Of a stretch of 64,000 bases of DNA, positions 37,753 to 51,276 are shown piece by piece. The notes beneath the pieces are model-generated. The model was not told where the DNA came from. It did no database searches and saw only the letters and a program-made list of their open reading frames with translations. Location of the stretch: positions 16,829,026-16,893,025 of the forward strand of contig JAVLUZ010000145.1 in NCBI GenBank assembly GCA_036768485.1, in the 5' to 3' direction. The position numbers were made by a program, and so were the translations under genes. How positions within the stretch are numbered: the first letter of the stretch is position 1; each line of letters starts with the position of its first letter. Origin of the DNA: Mermis nigrescens. Taxonomy: Eukaryota; Nematoda; Enoplea; Mermithida; Mermithidae.

Positions 37753-38169
37753 CATGCATACATGGGCGGGTGAGAGGTGTATTACTACCGTCTAAGCTTA
37801 AAAAAATTGATAGCTACATATATAGTTATTTTTACCGAAAAAAACATTGCTAAATATCATTTTTCTGTCCTGGAAAACTAAGCTATAGCCTTTTTTGGAT
37901 AACAAAATATACCGTTTTAGTTCAGGAATGCTATATATTCATTTTTTACTGAGTTTCAAAAGGATTTTTAGCTATTTTTTGACTTCAAAAAGAGCTGAAG
38001 AGCTATTTTCAGCCCGAAAAGACTATATATTTGTCACATATGCTCGAAAACGATGGTTTAATCGATACCATCGTTTTTTCGCTTTAGAACCGTTTTGTAC
38101 AAAACACTTAGCTATCGCTATGTTTTTGATTTTCAACCCTCACTGAAAATTTGACCTTGCGTACCTATG
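37753..38169. mobile_element. F9 element with perfect 8-bp TSD
   Basis: 417 bp starting CATGCATACATGGGCGGG and ending GCGTACCTATG, flanked by CTGCACGT at 37745-37752 and 38170-38177. The interior has TAGCTATTTTT-type repeats shared with 34780-35216. It lies about 240 bp upstream of the metallophosphoesterase start codon. Confidence 0.85.
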
Positions 38170-38720
38170 CTGCACGTACTTCAACCTGGTCCTGAAAGGT
38201 ATTAAATCAGCTTGAGCAAGTAAGAGTTTAGTCAGCCTGAGATGATCTGCAAGGTCATATTCCTTAAAGAATCATTTCTACGCAAATCATGCATGATTCG
38301 TAATAGGATTGACCTCTGAACTTGGCAAAACTATCCCTCAAACTTGGCCTATGATTCCCGAAAAGTACAAAGTCCAGCTTTTAGATGTCTTTTGGCTAGT
38401 GAAGTGGATAAGAAAGCAACAGAATACGTGGTCATAGGGCTGAAAAGAAATGCCTCCAGTGAAACGCTACAAAATATACTTTTTAGAATTATTTTGACTT
38501 TTTTTACGTATCAAACCAGTTTTCGAAGTAATTTTTCCAAGACAATGTTACATTTATAAAAGACCATGCTCTCGGCTTCATACTTCACTAAAACGTGACA
38601 AAACTGAGAAACTTGATCAAGGAAATGATAACTAATGCATCAAAAAAGTCTAAGTATCTAATAAATTTTTGTGAACTCATAAGTCTTTTAGGAACCCAAA
38701 GATTTTGTAATGGTGGTACG

Positions 38721-38916
38721 CATAGGTGGGCGACACCGAAATCTGGGGAGTGAAAGATTTTTCAAAGATAAAAAATGGTGGTACGGCGAAAAAACACCAT
38801 TTCTCAACAAACAACAAAAATTTCAAAAATTGAATTCTGAGGGAGGTATTTTGGTTTCTGGGGGTATTTGGGTTTTTCGGGGGTGCATACCCTCCATACC
38901 CCCACGCCCAGGTGTG
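38721..38916 (+). mobile_element. F1 element
   Basis: 196 bp, CATAGGTGGGCGAC to CGCCCAGGTGTG; flanks GTGGTACG / GTGGTAGG (7 of 8). Confidence 0.8.
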
Positions 38917-39519
38917 GTGGTAGGAACTCCGTTTTTTCCGACAAAATCTTAAATGACAGAAAATAGAAGGAAGTTGGCAGTGAAATGCCTGGCCAAGATG
39001 TGACCACAATAAGCAAGTACAAAAAAGCGAAGCCGAACGTCATGTGTGCACCGTTTTTTTGTATTCGGCAAAGATTTTTTCAGATGTACAGAGACTTTTC
39101 GGGACCGTCTTTGTACATATAGATTTTTGGAAAGACAAAAATTGCAAAAAACATGTGAAATTCGCAAAAATTTTCGGCGCTTTGCGCCGAAATGAGTAAT
39201 TGTGTATTATATATATCTTTATAATGGCAGAGATTGCATTCCAAAAGGAAAAATGTCAAATTTGTCGGCGCTTCACGCCGTTTTAAGGCAATTCTTAGTG
39301 ATTTTTGCCCTTAGAGACCCAGAAATTAGCTAAAATACACTACCAAAAGTCGAACAACTCTGTTTTTACCACACTAAAATCGCGGCTGTACTATATTAGA
39401 ATACTCCAAAATTTGTGTGTACAACACGTACAAAGATTTTTGGGAAGACAAAAACTGTAAACAGGTGTAAAATGCGATAAAATTTTCGGCGCTTCGCGCC
39501 GAAAATGAGTATTATTTGT

Positions 39520-39804
<285 letters not shown>

Positions 39805-39988
39805 TTCAAAATGACAGACTTTGCATTTAGAATGATGAAAATGTCAAATTTTTCGGTGCTTCGCGCCATTTTGAGACAATTTTTAGTAATTTTTGGCGTC
39901 AGAAACCCAGAAATTAGCTAAAATACACTACGAAAGATCGGAAACCCTGTTTTACCACACTAAAATCGCTACTGCACTATATTAGAGT

Positions 39989-42391
39989 TAGTGATCGACC
40001 GGGGCGACTTTTTCGGCCGGAGCCGGGGGCCGGGGCTGGGGGCCGGGGGCCGGAGTCAGACAAGGAAAATATTATTGCATGACAATTGACACGTACTTGG
40101 GATGGGCATAGGAAGAGAAATAATAAGCGACTGCTCCATTCAGTAGTAAATGGCAAGCGCAAAGTTAAGTGCGCCTTTTCAAATCAAGGTTTATTACTAT
40201 TTATATCACAAGAAAAATTTAGTCCAGTGTTTCATTGTTTGAATCATCAATAAATTCTATGTCGCTGCTATTATCACACTCAATATTATTTGAATCTTCA
40301 CTACTGCTACTGCTGCTACTTGCGCCGCATTATCCATGTTCATCAGCCTAAGTGCTTGAGAGCTTCCACCCACGTACTGATTCCAATTGCTAGCAGAATT
40401 TTTCATTTTTGTTTATATTTCCCATAATCTCAATTGTAAGGAACATTTAAATCACATTACTAAAAAAGCTGTTTCTCGTTGTTTTCTAATACACAAAAGC
40501 TTTTCTTTCTCGTGATAAAGATATTTTAGTTAGGGCCTATACTACTTATGTAAGACCCATGCTTGAGTTTTCTGTTTCTGTATGGAGTCCATATTATACA
40601 AATGATATAAATCGTCTTGAAAATGTTCAACGTAAATTTACTAAACGTCTTTTTGGTTTTCATAGCAATTTATCCCATCTTGAACGCCTGAGGCTTCTTA
40701 ATCTACCTTCATTATAACTTCGTCGTCTTCACATATGTCTATGTCTCATGTATCAAATTATTAACGGTTTATCTTGTATTAACGCTGATGAATTTTTCAT
40801 TTTTAGTTCCGGCATAACCCGATCCGAAAACCGTCGTAAACGTTACGTTACCAGTTGTCCGTTCCAATGCTCACCTCAACGATTTTTCCCAACGCTACCT
40901 CAAAATTTGGAACACCTTACCTGATCATATGGTCGCTTCTCCTAACGTTTGTTCGTTCAAAAAAGAGCTCCTAAACATTGATTTTACGATTTTATTGTTG
41001 GGGCATACCTAGTTGTATCACTTCCGTGATCTTTATGTCCTTTTGTTCAGTCAATGTTTTATCACGTATTCGTGTTTTATCAAATTTCGTGTATTTTCCT
41101 GGACAATAAACATTTTCTTGTCTTGTCAAATAAGAGCTTCTGAAGATTTTCTGGCTTCATTGGAATTCTTGAACCATTAGCTAAATCACAAGCTGACTTG
41201 AATTCGCGTTCGCTGGACACAGATTTAATAGGCGGGCTGAGGTATTTTTTAGAGCTAACTTATAGAAGCGAGCATACATGATCATGGGGGTTTGGGGAGT
41301 TTTCACCCCACCCCAAATTTCACCTTCCGCAAAAAAATTTTCACATCCCCCAGAATAAAAATCATAGGAAGTGTCTAGATTCAAGCGTTTTTAGCATTCA
41401 AATGGCTCAAAATTGTCAAATTAATTGGCATTAAATAGTCACTTTTTGACTATATTTTGGTCAATTTAATGCAATTTTTCGAAATTTTTTCGTATTTTAA
41501 TGTTCTAGAAAGAAAGAGAATCATCAGAAATGCTTACAAATCGTGTTCTCAACGCATATCAAGCGTTTTCACAGTGAAGAAGGCACTTTAAAATTTTTTC
41601 TGATTTCACTACCCCTGGAAGCGGAATTATTTGAAAGTCAATGCCCTAACAGAGCATACATTTTCCAAGCAAGTTAAAATAAGAAACAAAGACTTGGAAT
41701 ATAAATGAGAAAGCTACGATGAAAAAATAAGTAATAATCGTTATTAACAAAACCAGAAACAGAAGTAGTGGAATCAAAGAGATGTAGCGATTGGGCGGAA
41801 TATGTAGGTACTGGACGTAATAAATGAGACATATATAGTTTATCGGATCGAACGCAATTCTGCAGCGCAGTTTACATCCGCCTATAATTAACTTCCGTCA
41901 ATAACTATTACACAAGAAACGCGTTTTAAAACAGGCGGTTCCCGTTCAATTGAATGTAAAAGTGTTGTTTGTAAAAATAGTTTTTGAAAAGGTACAATTT
42001 CCACCTAGAAATAGAACGTATTTTTCAAATCCAAATCTTTTAGCCACTAGCTACGAATAAATGAAATAAAAATAGTATTTGGTTTGATTACTTAAGTGAA
42101 GGAATCGAAAACATACAGATTGTCCTGAACATTTATTCAGTAAAAGCTCATTTATACACAGTAGCAATATATAACAAGTACTAAGTATATACATATGGTC
42201 GAATCAGTACAGTTCTCAAAATTAACACTTGCCCATATATAAATAACTGGCAGTATCATATCCTGTACAAAATACGAATTACACTAAATTTTTCCCCGGC
42301 CCCGGCCATTTTTTGACCTTGCCCCGGCTGGGGCCGAGGATGCTGAAAAATGGCCGGGGATAGCCGTAGCCATGGCCCCGGTCGATCGCTC
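39989..42391 (-). mobile_element. F7 hAT element, copy 1
   Basis: 2403 bp with a perfect TSD ATTAGAGT (39981-39988, 42392-42399). Ends TAGTGATCGACCGGGGC and GAGCGATCGACCGGGGC (reverse complement). Read on the minus strand, 40400-40230 includes SSQALRLMNMDN followed by a Ser/Asp-rich tail, compatible with the decayed C-terminus of a hAT transposase. The interior also contains a LINE fragment (40490-41125) and an F10-like piece (about 41271-41640). The outer parts match the copy at 47640-51141 in inverse orientation. Confidence 0.85.
40490..41125 (+). pseudogene. LINE reverse transcriptase 3' fragment
   Basis: C-terminal part of a non-LTR ORF2 (jockey/CR1-like): TTYVRPMLEFSVSVWSP, VQRKFTKRLFG and LSHLERLRLLNL, then an in-frame stop, RRLHICLCLMYQIING, a frame change, and IWNTLPDHMV...FKKELL. 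The 3' tail ends with CTGGACAATAAACATTTTC. 5'-truncated and broken by stops, so a dead copy. Confidence 0.8.
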
Positions 42392-43172
42392 ATTAGAGTA
42401 CACAAAAATTTGCATGTACAAAATGTACAAAGACTTTTGGGGATCATCTTTGTACATGTACAAACGGACCTTGTACAAAAAAACGCTGCATGTGTGTATA
42501 AAGAATTTTCAGTTAGTGAAAAGGGATAGGTATTTTTCAAAGCTTTGATAACAAAAACATGTATACTCCCTCCCTGTATACTTCGACTGATATACACAAA
42601 AAACGCATTATTTATTTAAAAATCGCGAGGTAGATGATCATATAATAAAACAACCCATTTTCGAACTAGCAAGACAACAAACCACAATTTTTTGCTCCTG
42701 GAATCATTGGGAAGACCGATCACTGCACAAATATGAACCAACGTATCAATGAATATTTAACGAAAATCTTGAAGTAGCTACCTTCACTGAACTGAAGTGA
42801 ACTGAAATAATTCATTGCTGAAAACGCTACAATTACGAAGGATAATAATATTTTAATAATATTTATTAGCCAATTACTACCGTAGAAAATGCAATAAAAA
42901 ATTACATGAAAGAATGATTTAACGAAAGATAATGTCGAAAGAACGAAAGGACGTTTACAGCATAGCTAGTAATGGCTGAGACGTACAGGCGGATCGCGCT
43001 CAATCACGCCCCTTTAGGAACTCATCTACACAAAGTTTAGAAATCAAATTTTTAAACCGTTTAAAAGATCTACAATCAACAATGCTTTGGGGCAAAGTAT
43101 TCCAAATTCTAGCCGTCCTATTTACAAAGTCGTTTTTCCTACAGTCTAAATGAAATTTGCGGATATAAAGCT

Positions 43173-44150
43173 TTATATCACATACCGATCTGGTACCCCT
43201 TTCTGGTGCGAGTTCAAAAAGTCTTCAAATGAAAGTAACTGTCTCTTGATTATTCTGAAAGCAAAAGTAAGATCAAAATGAATACGCCGAGTTTCGAGTC
43301 TTTCAAGATTTAACAAACCCAACCGTTCATTGTAAGACAAGTTACCTTGTCGCCATAGTATTCTTTTCGTAAATCTATGCTGAACTTTTTCAATACAGTT
43401 GATATCTTTAATCAAATAAGGGTTCCAAACTACTGAGCTGTACTCCAAAATGGGTCTTACATAGACTTTAAAAGCTTTTACCATTAATTCAATATTCTTT
43501 GAGACAAAGCTTTTCTGGATCAGTGATGCAACTCGAGAAGCTTTAGACGCAGTATTTATACAATGAATGCTAGAAGATAGGTCATCACTAATGTACACTC
43601 CCAAATCCTAATAGATTCCTTCAGAAACAGTTAAATCTTGAAAACCCAGTTTGTAGTTGTTTCTAAGATTTCCATACCCCAAATACAACGTTGCACATTT
43701 ACCATAACTTATTTGCAACTGCCATTTTTTGGTCCATGCGTGTAAGAAATCCAGATCCGGTTGTACGAGATCAGCATTACATGAAACATTAAAAATTTTG
43801 GCATGATCAGCAAGCAACATAATATCACTAAGTTTAATACAGTCTACTAAATCATTTATAAACACTAGAAACAATGTAGGCCCTAACACACTGCCTTGAG
43901 GGACACCACTAATTACCGGTTGTGGTTTTAAAAAACTACTATTTATCTTTACCTTTTGTGACCTTCCCGCTAAAAATGATGCAATCCAGCTTAACAGATT
44001 ACCCCAAAACTTCCGAAGATTTAAGTTTTAACAAAAATTTGGAGTGGACAACAGAATCAAAGGCCTTACAGAACTCAATATAAATAATGTCCATTGAGAC
44101 GTGATTGTCTAAACTTTTAGTCAGTAAAAACGTACAGCAAAAGGCGACGA
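43173..44150 (-). pseudogene. Defective LINE reverse transcriptase
   Basis: Minus-strand non-LTR ORF2 remnant. It includes KAFDSVVHS, the RT signature GVPQGSVLGPTLFLVFINDL, then LLADHAKIF where the catalytic FADD box should be (A-D-H instead of A-D-D), and the post-RT segment KVYVRPILEYSSVVWNPY. An in-frame TAG near 43605-43607 interrupts GIY and DLGVYISDD. The missing catalytic Asp and the stop show it is inactive. Confidence 0.85.
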
Positions 44151-44849
44151 GCGAGTCATAAAAATGACGATTTAAGCTCGCCTTCTAATAAATTTGGATA
44201 AGTCGACATCATTAATTTAGATTTGAATATATTTAAGTTAGGGAAGAAACTACAAAGCGAAGGATCATAGAAAATTATTCCTTCGCAGAATAAAGGTAAA
44301 AACGCCAGATCAATACATTTGTACTTAAGCCAAAAAGCGTCCGGAAGTAGATGAATCATTGATATATATTCATTGCAGTCTGGTACAAAATGTTCATAGA
44401 CTCGTCTTGGGTTTCACAATTACATATTAGGATTGGCTTTCTACAAAAAAACAGTAATTTTTCAATGCGAGCGCGCCATTTTTGAACGTTTTTGGACCCT
44501 CAAAGATGAAGACTTAAATTTGAAATGTGGAAAAGATTTTGGGAATATGGTTTTTTATGGACCCACGTGAAATATTTCGCACTGAATGGCAGAAACATGA
44601 CTCTCGGTAACCAATAGCGAACAGATTATGCATAGGTAAGTATCATTCTTAACAGGAGAATTTTGAAGCGTAGATTTGCTGAATGTGATGGAGATTTGGA
44701 TTGGCGATCAATAGGCTTTTTTGACTGACTAGGTTTGCCCGTGGTAGAAGTGATGTGCGTTAATCAAATATATATAATATATAGAATCGCAGCGATCGGC
44801 CGGTCGATGTTAGGTTTGAAAACCTAAGTTATTAAAATAATATGGAAAA

Positions 44850-44906
44850 TTAAAGAACAAAAAGTGTATTTTTCTGGACAATAAATATTTTCTTTTTCTT
44901 TTTTCT
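44850..44906 (+). pseudogene. LINE 3' tail fragment
   Basis: Only the terminal motif TTTTCTGGACAATAAATATT followed by a T/C-rich tail remains; the same motif closes the LINE copies near 41.1 and 47.05 kb. Confidence 0.5.
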
Positions 44907-45336
44907 TCATATTACTGTAAATAGATAGCACATTTTAGGCCTTCGCTTCGCCTCATTTTTCCCACGGAATTTCTCATTTTCGTACTCTAGGGGTTTTTAA
45001 AACCCCAAACCCCATTCCATCACGTGCACATCTGGTCTAACTACTTCAGTCCAAACAGCGTTGCCAGGTCAAAATTTTAAAAAGTGCCACAATTCTTGAG
45101 AAAAACTGCCATCACCTGTACAAAGTATGTAAACGGCAGAAAAAAACTGTCACGGTTCAATCAAAGAATTGCCACCCTATTTAGCAGCGCTGAGTCTAAA
45201 TCAGTGTTGCCTGCCAGGTTAAAATTTTAAAAACTACTACTTTTTTCCCAAAAAAAGTACCAACTTTCAAAAAAAAACTACAAAGAATTTTCCTCATTCA
45301 AAAACACTATTGTTTAAAACTTTCTAGCAGTCCAAC

Positions 45337-45742
45337 CATACATGCACAGTATGGTAATTCTGGGAGGGTGAAAGCCTAAAGTGCCTTTTTTGGGCCCAAA
45401 AATTACCGGTTAGAAAACATCGTTTTTTGGCGTTTCTGACGATATTCTATCCTTCTAGAGCATGAAATCATGAAAAAATTTCGAAAAAAGTCGAATAAAT
45501 TGATCTATATCGCTTTAAACATGAATATATGGCGCGAAGCGCTGAAAATTTGGCGATTTTGAGCAAATAGATAGCCAAAAACCCTTACAAAGACGCTTTT
45601 TCTACCAATTTTCAGGTAAGTTTAGGAAACTGTTGAAAAATCGCCAATTCTGAGGGGGGGGTGAAAAATTTTTTGCGGGGGTGAAAAATGATTCTGCGGG
45701 AAAAGAAACCCCCCCCAAAACTCCCCCACAAGATCATGTATG
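45337..45742. mobile_element. F10 element with perfect 8-bp TSD
   Basis: 406 bp. Left end CATACATGCAC; right end CATACATGATC in reverse complement. TSD AGTCCAAC (45329-45336, 45743-45750). Contains GGCGTTTCTGACGAT near 45430 and GGCGCGAAGCGCTGAAAATT near 45531. Non-coding. Confidence 0.87.
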
Positions 45743-45845
45743 AGTCCAACCATCTTCATTCTGCTCAAGAAGGTACTGTAAAAAAGTTGAAAAACAAGCA
45801 CATACTTTAAGGCAATTTATTCAACGTGCTGGGGGCACCGTTTTT

Positions 45846-46020
45846 TTTTTGAAGCGATTTGGTTGACATTATAGACCATACCCTAAATTTTTTCTACTTT
45901 TTCCGACGACCTATTTCCACTTCGTTTTATCATATCTTTGTATTGTACGCTGTGTCTTTATTTTTACCATGTCTTGTACGTTTTGCAATAAATCTTTGTT
46001 GTTGTTGTTGTTATTTTGGG
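45846..46020 (+). pseudogene. Probable retroposon 3' end with (GTT)n tail
   Basis: Ends AATAAATCTTTGTTGTTGTTG, a polyadenylation-like signal plus short tandem tail typical of CR1/jockey-type 3' ends. No coding part is seen. Confidence 0.4.
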
Positions 46021-46872
46021 AGGTCTAAAAACGATAAAAATAGAGCGCCTGTGTTGAAAAATCAATGTTTTTTAGGTAGAAAATCCTATGTACGCATGCA
46101 ATAGCGGTGTTTGATGCACTTTTTGTAGGTATAACAATTTCGCGCTCTACGAGAAATATCACGATCAGTATACGTTATTTCTGTTGAAACTTGAATTTCC
46201 TTCCTTCAGTAAAGCATTTTAGCCAATTCTACAGTCGCTTTTGGCAATTAAAACTTTAATCTATCAAATGGCGCGAAGCGCCAGAAAATTTTGAAATTTT
46301 AGTAGCTCTCTAAAACGCATTTTTTACATTACAAAACTAACCAAATCCGTGCAGAAGACGAGGATTTTCAATCGTAGTGAAGTTCTAGACCAGATTGTCT
46401 ATAAAAATGCTGCGATTTTCACGGCGCGGCTTAAAGATTAATAAGAAGTAAGAATTAAATCGATTCGGCGCGAAGCGCCAAAAATTTTTTGAAGTTTTAC
46501 CTCTCTAAAACGCATTTTTAACATAACAAAAATTTTCCACAAATGCCAACCAAGCCCAAAATTTTTTCCATTTCCCAAAATTTTGGTTGACAAATAGACC
46601 AAAAAGTGGGAAAAACGGTGGGCTGGCCGCTGAGGCGCTCGGACATTCGTGTCAGACGTTTATAGAAAGGCGCTACAGTAATTACGCTCTTGAGCATTTA
46701 TGAGCTGCTTTTTAACTTGCAAAAAAAACTACCAAATGACCACTAACTCGTTAAAGAACTACAATTAAAAACTACCACAAGTAAAAACTAGAAAAACATA
46801 CAAAGGGCCTCAAAAATTACCAAAATAGTAGGAAAACTACAAAATAAATAAATACAGTGCGTATTGCATCAC

Positions 46873-47075
46873 AATAGACATTAGAAGTGGTTCTTTCAAA
46901 AAAGCTGCTAAACATTGAGTTTACAATTTTATTGTTGAGGCATACCTAGTTGTATCACACTCCGTGATCTGTATGTCCTTTTGTTCAATCGCTCTTTTAT
47001 CATGTATCTGTGTTTTACCGAATTTCGTGTACCTATTTTCTGGACAATAAATATTTTTCTTCTTCTTCCTTCTTC
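46873..47075 (+). pseudogene. LINE 3' end, truncated
   Basis: Matches the 3' end of the copy at 40490-41125 (AAAGAGCTCCTAAACATTG / AAAGCTGCTAAACATTGAG, then GGCATACCTAGTTGTATCAC and the GGACAATAAATATTTT tail). Strongly 5'-truncated. Confidence 0.72.
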
Positions 47076-48274
47076 TTTACAATCCTTTTATAGACAGCAC
47101 TACAGCAATCGCTCTTAAAGCATTTATGAGCTGCTTTTTAACTTGCAAATAAAAACTACCAAGAAACTATCAATTTGTTCCAAAATTACAATTAAAAACT
47201 ACCACAAGTGAAAACTGCAAAAAAACATACCAAGAGCCTGAAAAACTACCAAAGTGGTAGGAAATCTACCACCCCGGCAACTCTAATCCAAATGAAGACA
47301 GAGTAAAAAAACTAAATTGTTAAAGTTTTTGTATAGTTGTACGTGCTTCTTTTGTCAATAAAATGCATGTTGGATTTCTTATCGAAAACAAAAATTGTGA
47401 AGGTATAGTATATAGGTGTGAAATATATTTTTTGTATGAGTCAAGTCTAGGGATCACGGATAATAATCCCCAGAATGGTTGCTTATTTTCTACAGAAAAG
47501 CCACGAAACATAAGGTATACATTTTGCTTTTATTAAATTAATGAGATGATTACTGTAGCTTACAGTTTTAGCATGCCATCTTGGCAATTTCTTGATTCCT
47601 AGGAGTTTTTCACTCCTATGCCTAACCACAGGATGGCAGTAGTGATCGACCGGGGCCCCGGCCCCGGCCCGGCCAGCAATCCCCGGCCATTTTTGAGCAT
47701 CCCGGCCCCGGCCGGGGCAAGGTCAAAAAATGGCCGGGGCCGGGGAAAAATTTAGTGTAATTCGTATTTTGATACAGGCTGTGATACTGGCACTTATTTA
47801 TCAATGAGCAAGTATTAATTTTGAGAACTGTACTGATTAGACCATATGTATACTTACTTAATCCTCTACTGAAAAAATGTTCAGGAAAATCTGCATGTTT
47901 TTGATTCCTCCACTTAACTTATTTAAACTAAATGCTACTTTTAACTCATTCATTCATAGCCATGGCTAAAAGATTTAGAGTTGACAAATACGTTCTATTT
48001 CTAGTTGGAAATTGTGCGTTTTCGACAAACTATTTTTACAAAAAACACTTTTACATTCAATTGAATGGGAACCACGGGCTTTAAAACGCGTTTCTTTTGT
48101 AATAGTTATTAGGATGGAGGTTAATTATAGGCGAATGTAAACTACGCTACAGAATTGCGTCCGATCCGATAAACTTAATATGCCTCAAATAGTTTCCTAA
48201 GGTCCAATGTTGAGGGGGGGATGAAATCCCAAATTGGAGGACCAGAAAATTAAGTGGTGGACTATTATTAGCCG

Positions 48275-49715
48275 ACTCTATTTTGTTGTACGAGCCTCTC
48301 GTGTTTGTACAAAGATCTCCGAAAAGGTCTTTGTATGAGCTAACAAATTTTTTGTAGCTATATTATATAAATATATTTTCAAACATTTTTGCTTACTATT
48401 ATATGGTACAGTAGCGATTTTAGTGTGGTAAAACAGGGTCTTTTGACTTTTGATTGTATATTTTAGCTAATTTCTGGGTTTCTAACGCCAAAAATTACTA
48501 AAATTGTCTCAAAACGGCGCAAAGCGCCTAAAAATTTGACATTTTTCCATTCTAAATACAGTCGAACTTGCTTAATGCGTACACCCAAGGGACCAAGCCC
48601 TTCTGTATGCATTATCCGAGTGCACGCATTATCCGAATACCCCGGATTTTAACAAGGAATACACTATTATGCGATAAAATCATTTTTTTAGGAAAAATAT
48701 AGCAATACAAGTCTGCTTTAACATATTTTCACGCTTAAAGTCACAAAAATTTTCGATATCATTCATTTCGCTGAACAACTTTGTGTCACAATTGTCCTGT
48801 GCCATTAAATTCGTATGTTCGATATACTCAGTTTTAAATCCTGATAGCTCGGAACCGTTTCTGTTTCTCCTAGATCGTCCAGGTCACGAAACTTAATATT
48901 ATGCACAGTTTAAAAACAAATAGGCGCAACACTCATCTCAATGTGCCTAAAGTTTTCGCATAACCACAGAACTTGCGGTGATTTGTCAACATTTTTAAAT
49001 TTGTCCCCAGAGAAACTTCGTTTTTTGAAAACGCCATGACCAATCAAAAATAACAATTCGTTTAAGGCTTAATTCCCCTAAAACTTTAGAATTCTAAGCT
49101 TTTCAAAGAAAGCTAAAGATCCAGACTAAAAATTATACACATTTGAGAAAACAGGCTCGCACAACACATAAGTCAATTTGACCAAAGTACTCGTATAAAC
49201 AAGGAACTTTATTAGAAAAAGAAAATGTATCAAAATTTAAAATGATGCACATCAAAGATAGCAGAGAGACGCAAACATTTCGAGCTGATCGCATTATCTG
49301 AGGTGAAAAAATACATGTTGTATGCATTAAGCCGGGTAGTTTAACATGCAGGCATGGGCCCATGGATGAAATCGGCTGTACGCGTTACGCATTAACCGAG
49401 TACGCATTATCCCATGCTATTGCCTTATGTTTTACATGGCCTTTCGGTCCGGACCTAGCAATACTGTACTCATTATGCGAGAAAACGCATTATCCCGTGT
49501 ACGCATTATCGAAGTTCGACTGTACAAATTTTGCCCTTTTAAAGATATATAGGACAGACAAGTTTTCAAATCGGAGCGAAGTGCCGAAAATTTTTTCGAA
49601 TTTACCACCTTTTTACAGTTTTTATCTTCTTAAAAATCTTTGTACATGTACAAAGATTGTCCTGAAAAGTCTTTGTACATCGGGAAAAATCTTTGGCGGA
49701 TACAAAAAAACACTG
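48275..49715. mobile_element. F4 element split by a pogo-type element
   Basis: F4 left part (GTACGAGCCTC, GTAGCGATTTTAGTGTGG, palindrome GGCGCAAAGCGCC near 48517) and right part (TTTGTACATGTACAAAG, ending AAAAAAACACTG) are separated by the insertion at 48559-49522. The left terminus is worn; no TSD was found. Confidence 0.7.
48559..49522. mobile_element. Pogo/mariner-type element with TA duplication
   Basis: 964 bp. Ends CAGTCGAACTTGCTTAATGC and, inverted, CAGTCGAACTTCGATAATGC, both followed by GTAC. Flanked by TA (48557-48558, 49523-49524). CAGTCGAAC-type ends with TA duplication are usual for pogo/Tigger-like elements. Subterminal GCATTATC(C)G boxes repeat at both ends. No transposase frame. 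Confidence 0.8.
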
Positions 49716-49854
49716 TTTTGTACATGCTAATTTTTGTATACTTTAATATGGTACAGTAACAATTTCGATGTGGTAGAACATATTCGACCTTTAGTAGTGT
49801 ATTTGGCTAATTTTTGGGTTTCTGAATATTTGACATTTTTCCATTTTTCCATTC

Positions 49855-50170
49855 TAAGCGCAGTGTTGCTTATTACAAGATTTAATTCGCATATTACAAT
49901 TTTTGTAATATTTCTGATTTTGTAGTACAAGTTGTTTTAGCTTTCTCAGTCGAGTTTTATGTGTGAATTCCATCCAAAGCTCATAAAAATTTCGGCACTT
50001 CGCGCCAAACTAATATTATCAACTAAATTCAGGCCGAATTATCACATTTAGAACCACAATTTTTTTGTATTTGGCGAAGATTTTTGCTGATGTACAAAGA
50101 CGTTTCAGGACCATCTTTGTACATGTACAAAGATTTTTGGAGAAAAAAACTGTAAAAAGGTGTATATAGA
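49855..50170. repeat. Composite repeat with an F4 piece, copy 1
   Basis: 49857-50061 matches 61636-61825, and in both places an F4 element starts at the same base of that repeat. So a repeat that already carried an F4 insertion was copied as a unit. Here the F4 part is truncated near 50165. Confidence 0.7.
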
Positions 50171-50199
50171 ATTCCTTATTGCAAATTCTATTATTTTAA

Positions 50200-50531
50200 A
50201 GATTTTCAGGGGGTAAGCGGCTATAAAAATGGAGCCGCGTACCCCCTTCCCTGAAAATGGCCGAGAAATATACAAGTTACAGGGGTTTGGGCCACCCCCC
50301 ATCGACGCTTTGAAGCCCCGAACTTCCTTGAAAGTCAGAAAATATTTGATCACCCTCCCCCATTTTTTGGCAAAAACATGCGCTTTTTTTGCTATTTTTA
50401 TGTGTTTTTACCATTTTTGATTTAGTCGCTAACCCCCTCCTTCTAAAAATGGCGAGGGACCCCTATCCTAGATTTCCAGCCGTTACATGTATACTGAGGG
50501 ACCCTCATAAAATTTTAAGCGATTACATGTA
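50200..50531 (-). mobile_element. F2-type elements, degraded
   Basis: G-rich and C-rich ends with GCCGTTACATGTAT near 50490 and GCGATTACATGTATG near 50520, consistent with one F2 copy abutting a second terminus. TSDs not resolved. Confidence 0.5.
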
Positions 50532-51276
50532 TGTTTTATTGTGATAGTTTCTCAATTTACTCTAGCTCACATTCTAAAATAATGTACCACTTCGTGAAAT
50601 TCTAATAGATAGGTACACTTTTGCCATACTAAAAAATTAAGTTCAAAAAATTCAAAAGGTTTTCACCAAAAATCGTCTGACGGTGACTTGTGTCTTGGAC
50701 CCTGAGGGGGTTATACCCCTCCCCCTTATGGGAATGTGTGATGTCTCATTTATTACATCCAATACCTATTGCATCCAATCGCTACAGCAGCAGTAGCAGT
50801 AGCGAAGATTCAAATGATATAGAGTGTGCTAATAGTAGCGACATGACTTTATTGATGATTCAGACAATGAAACACTGAACTAAATTTGTTTCTTGTGACA
50901 TAAATAGTAATAAAACTTGATATGAAAAGGCGCACCTAACTTTGCGCTAGCCATTTACTACTGAATGGAGCAGTCGCTCATTATTTCTTTTCCTATGCCC
51001 ACCCCAAGTATGTGTCATGCAATAATATTTTCCTTGTCTGACCCCGGCCAGCCCCGGCCCCGGCCCCGGGCCGGGGCCGGGAATTTTTTTCCAGCCCCGG
51101 TACCGCCCCGGCCCCGGCCAAAAAGTCGCCCCGGTCGATCTATGACAGTTAATATATACTAATACTAACTACTTTATCCGGAAAAAAACAAGGGTAAAAC
51201 AAAAGTCGCAAGGAAAATAAAATAAAATGCGAAATGTACTGGACACACAGGCAAATAGATTGCGCTCACGTGTGCC

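Larger units (their letters stand above)
47640..51141 (+). mobile_element. F7 hAT element, copy 2, with nested insertions
   Basis: Starts TAGTGATCGACCGGGGC and ends CGGGGCGACC...GATC inverted. Its outer 0.55 kb and 0.4 kb match copy 1 in reverse orientation. Near the right end, 50780-50878 (+) reads a Ser-rich acidic tail (YSSSSSSEDSNDIE) as in copy 1. The TSD is imperfect (about 6 of 8). The interior carries F4, pogo-type, F2-type and other insertions. Confidence 0.7.

Noticed and set aside
38344..38559. Plus-strand frame with LASEVDKKATEYVVIGLKRN
   Set aside because: It looks coding-like, but no family was recognised and the splice signals are ambiguous.
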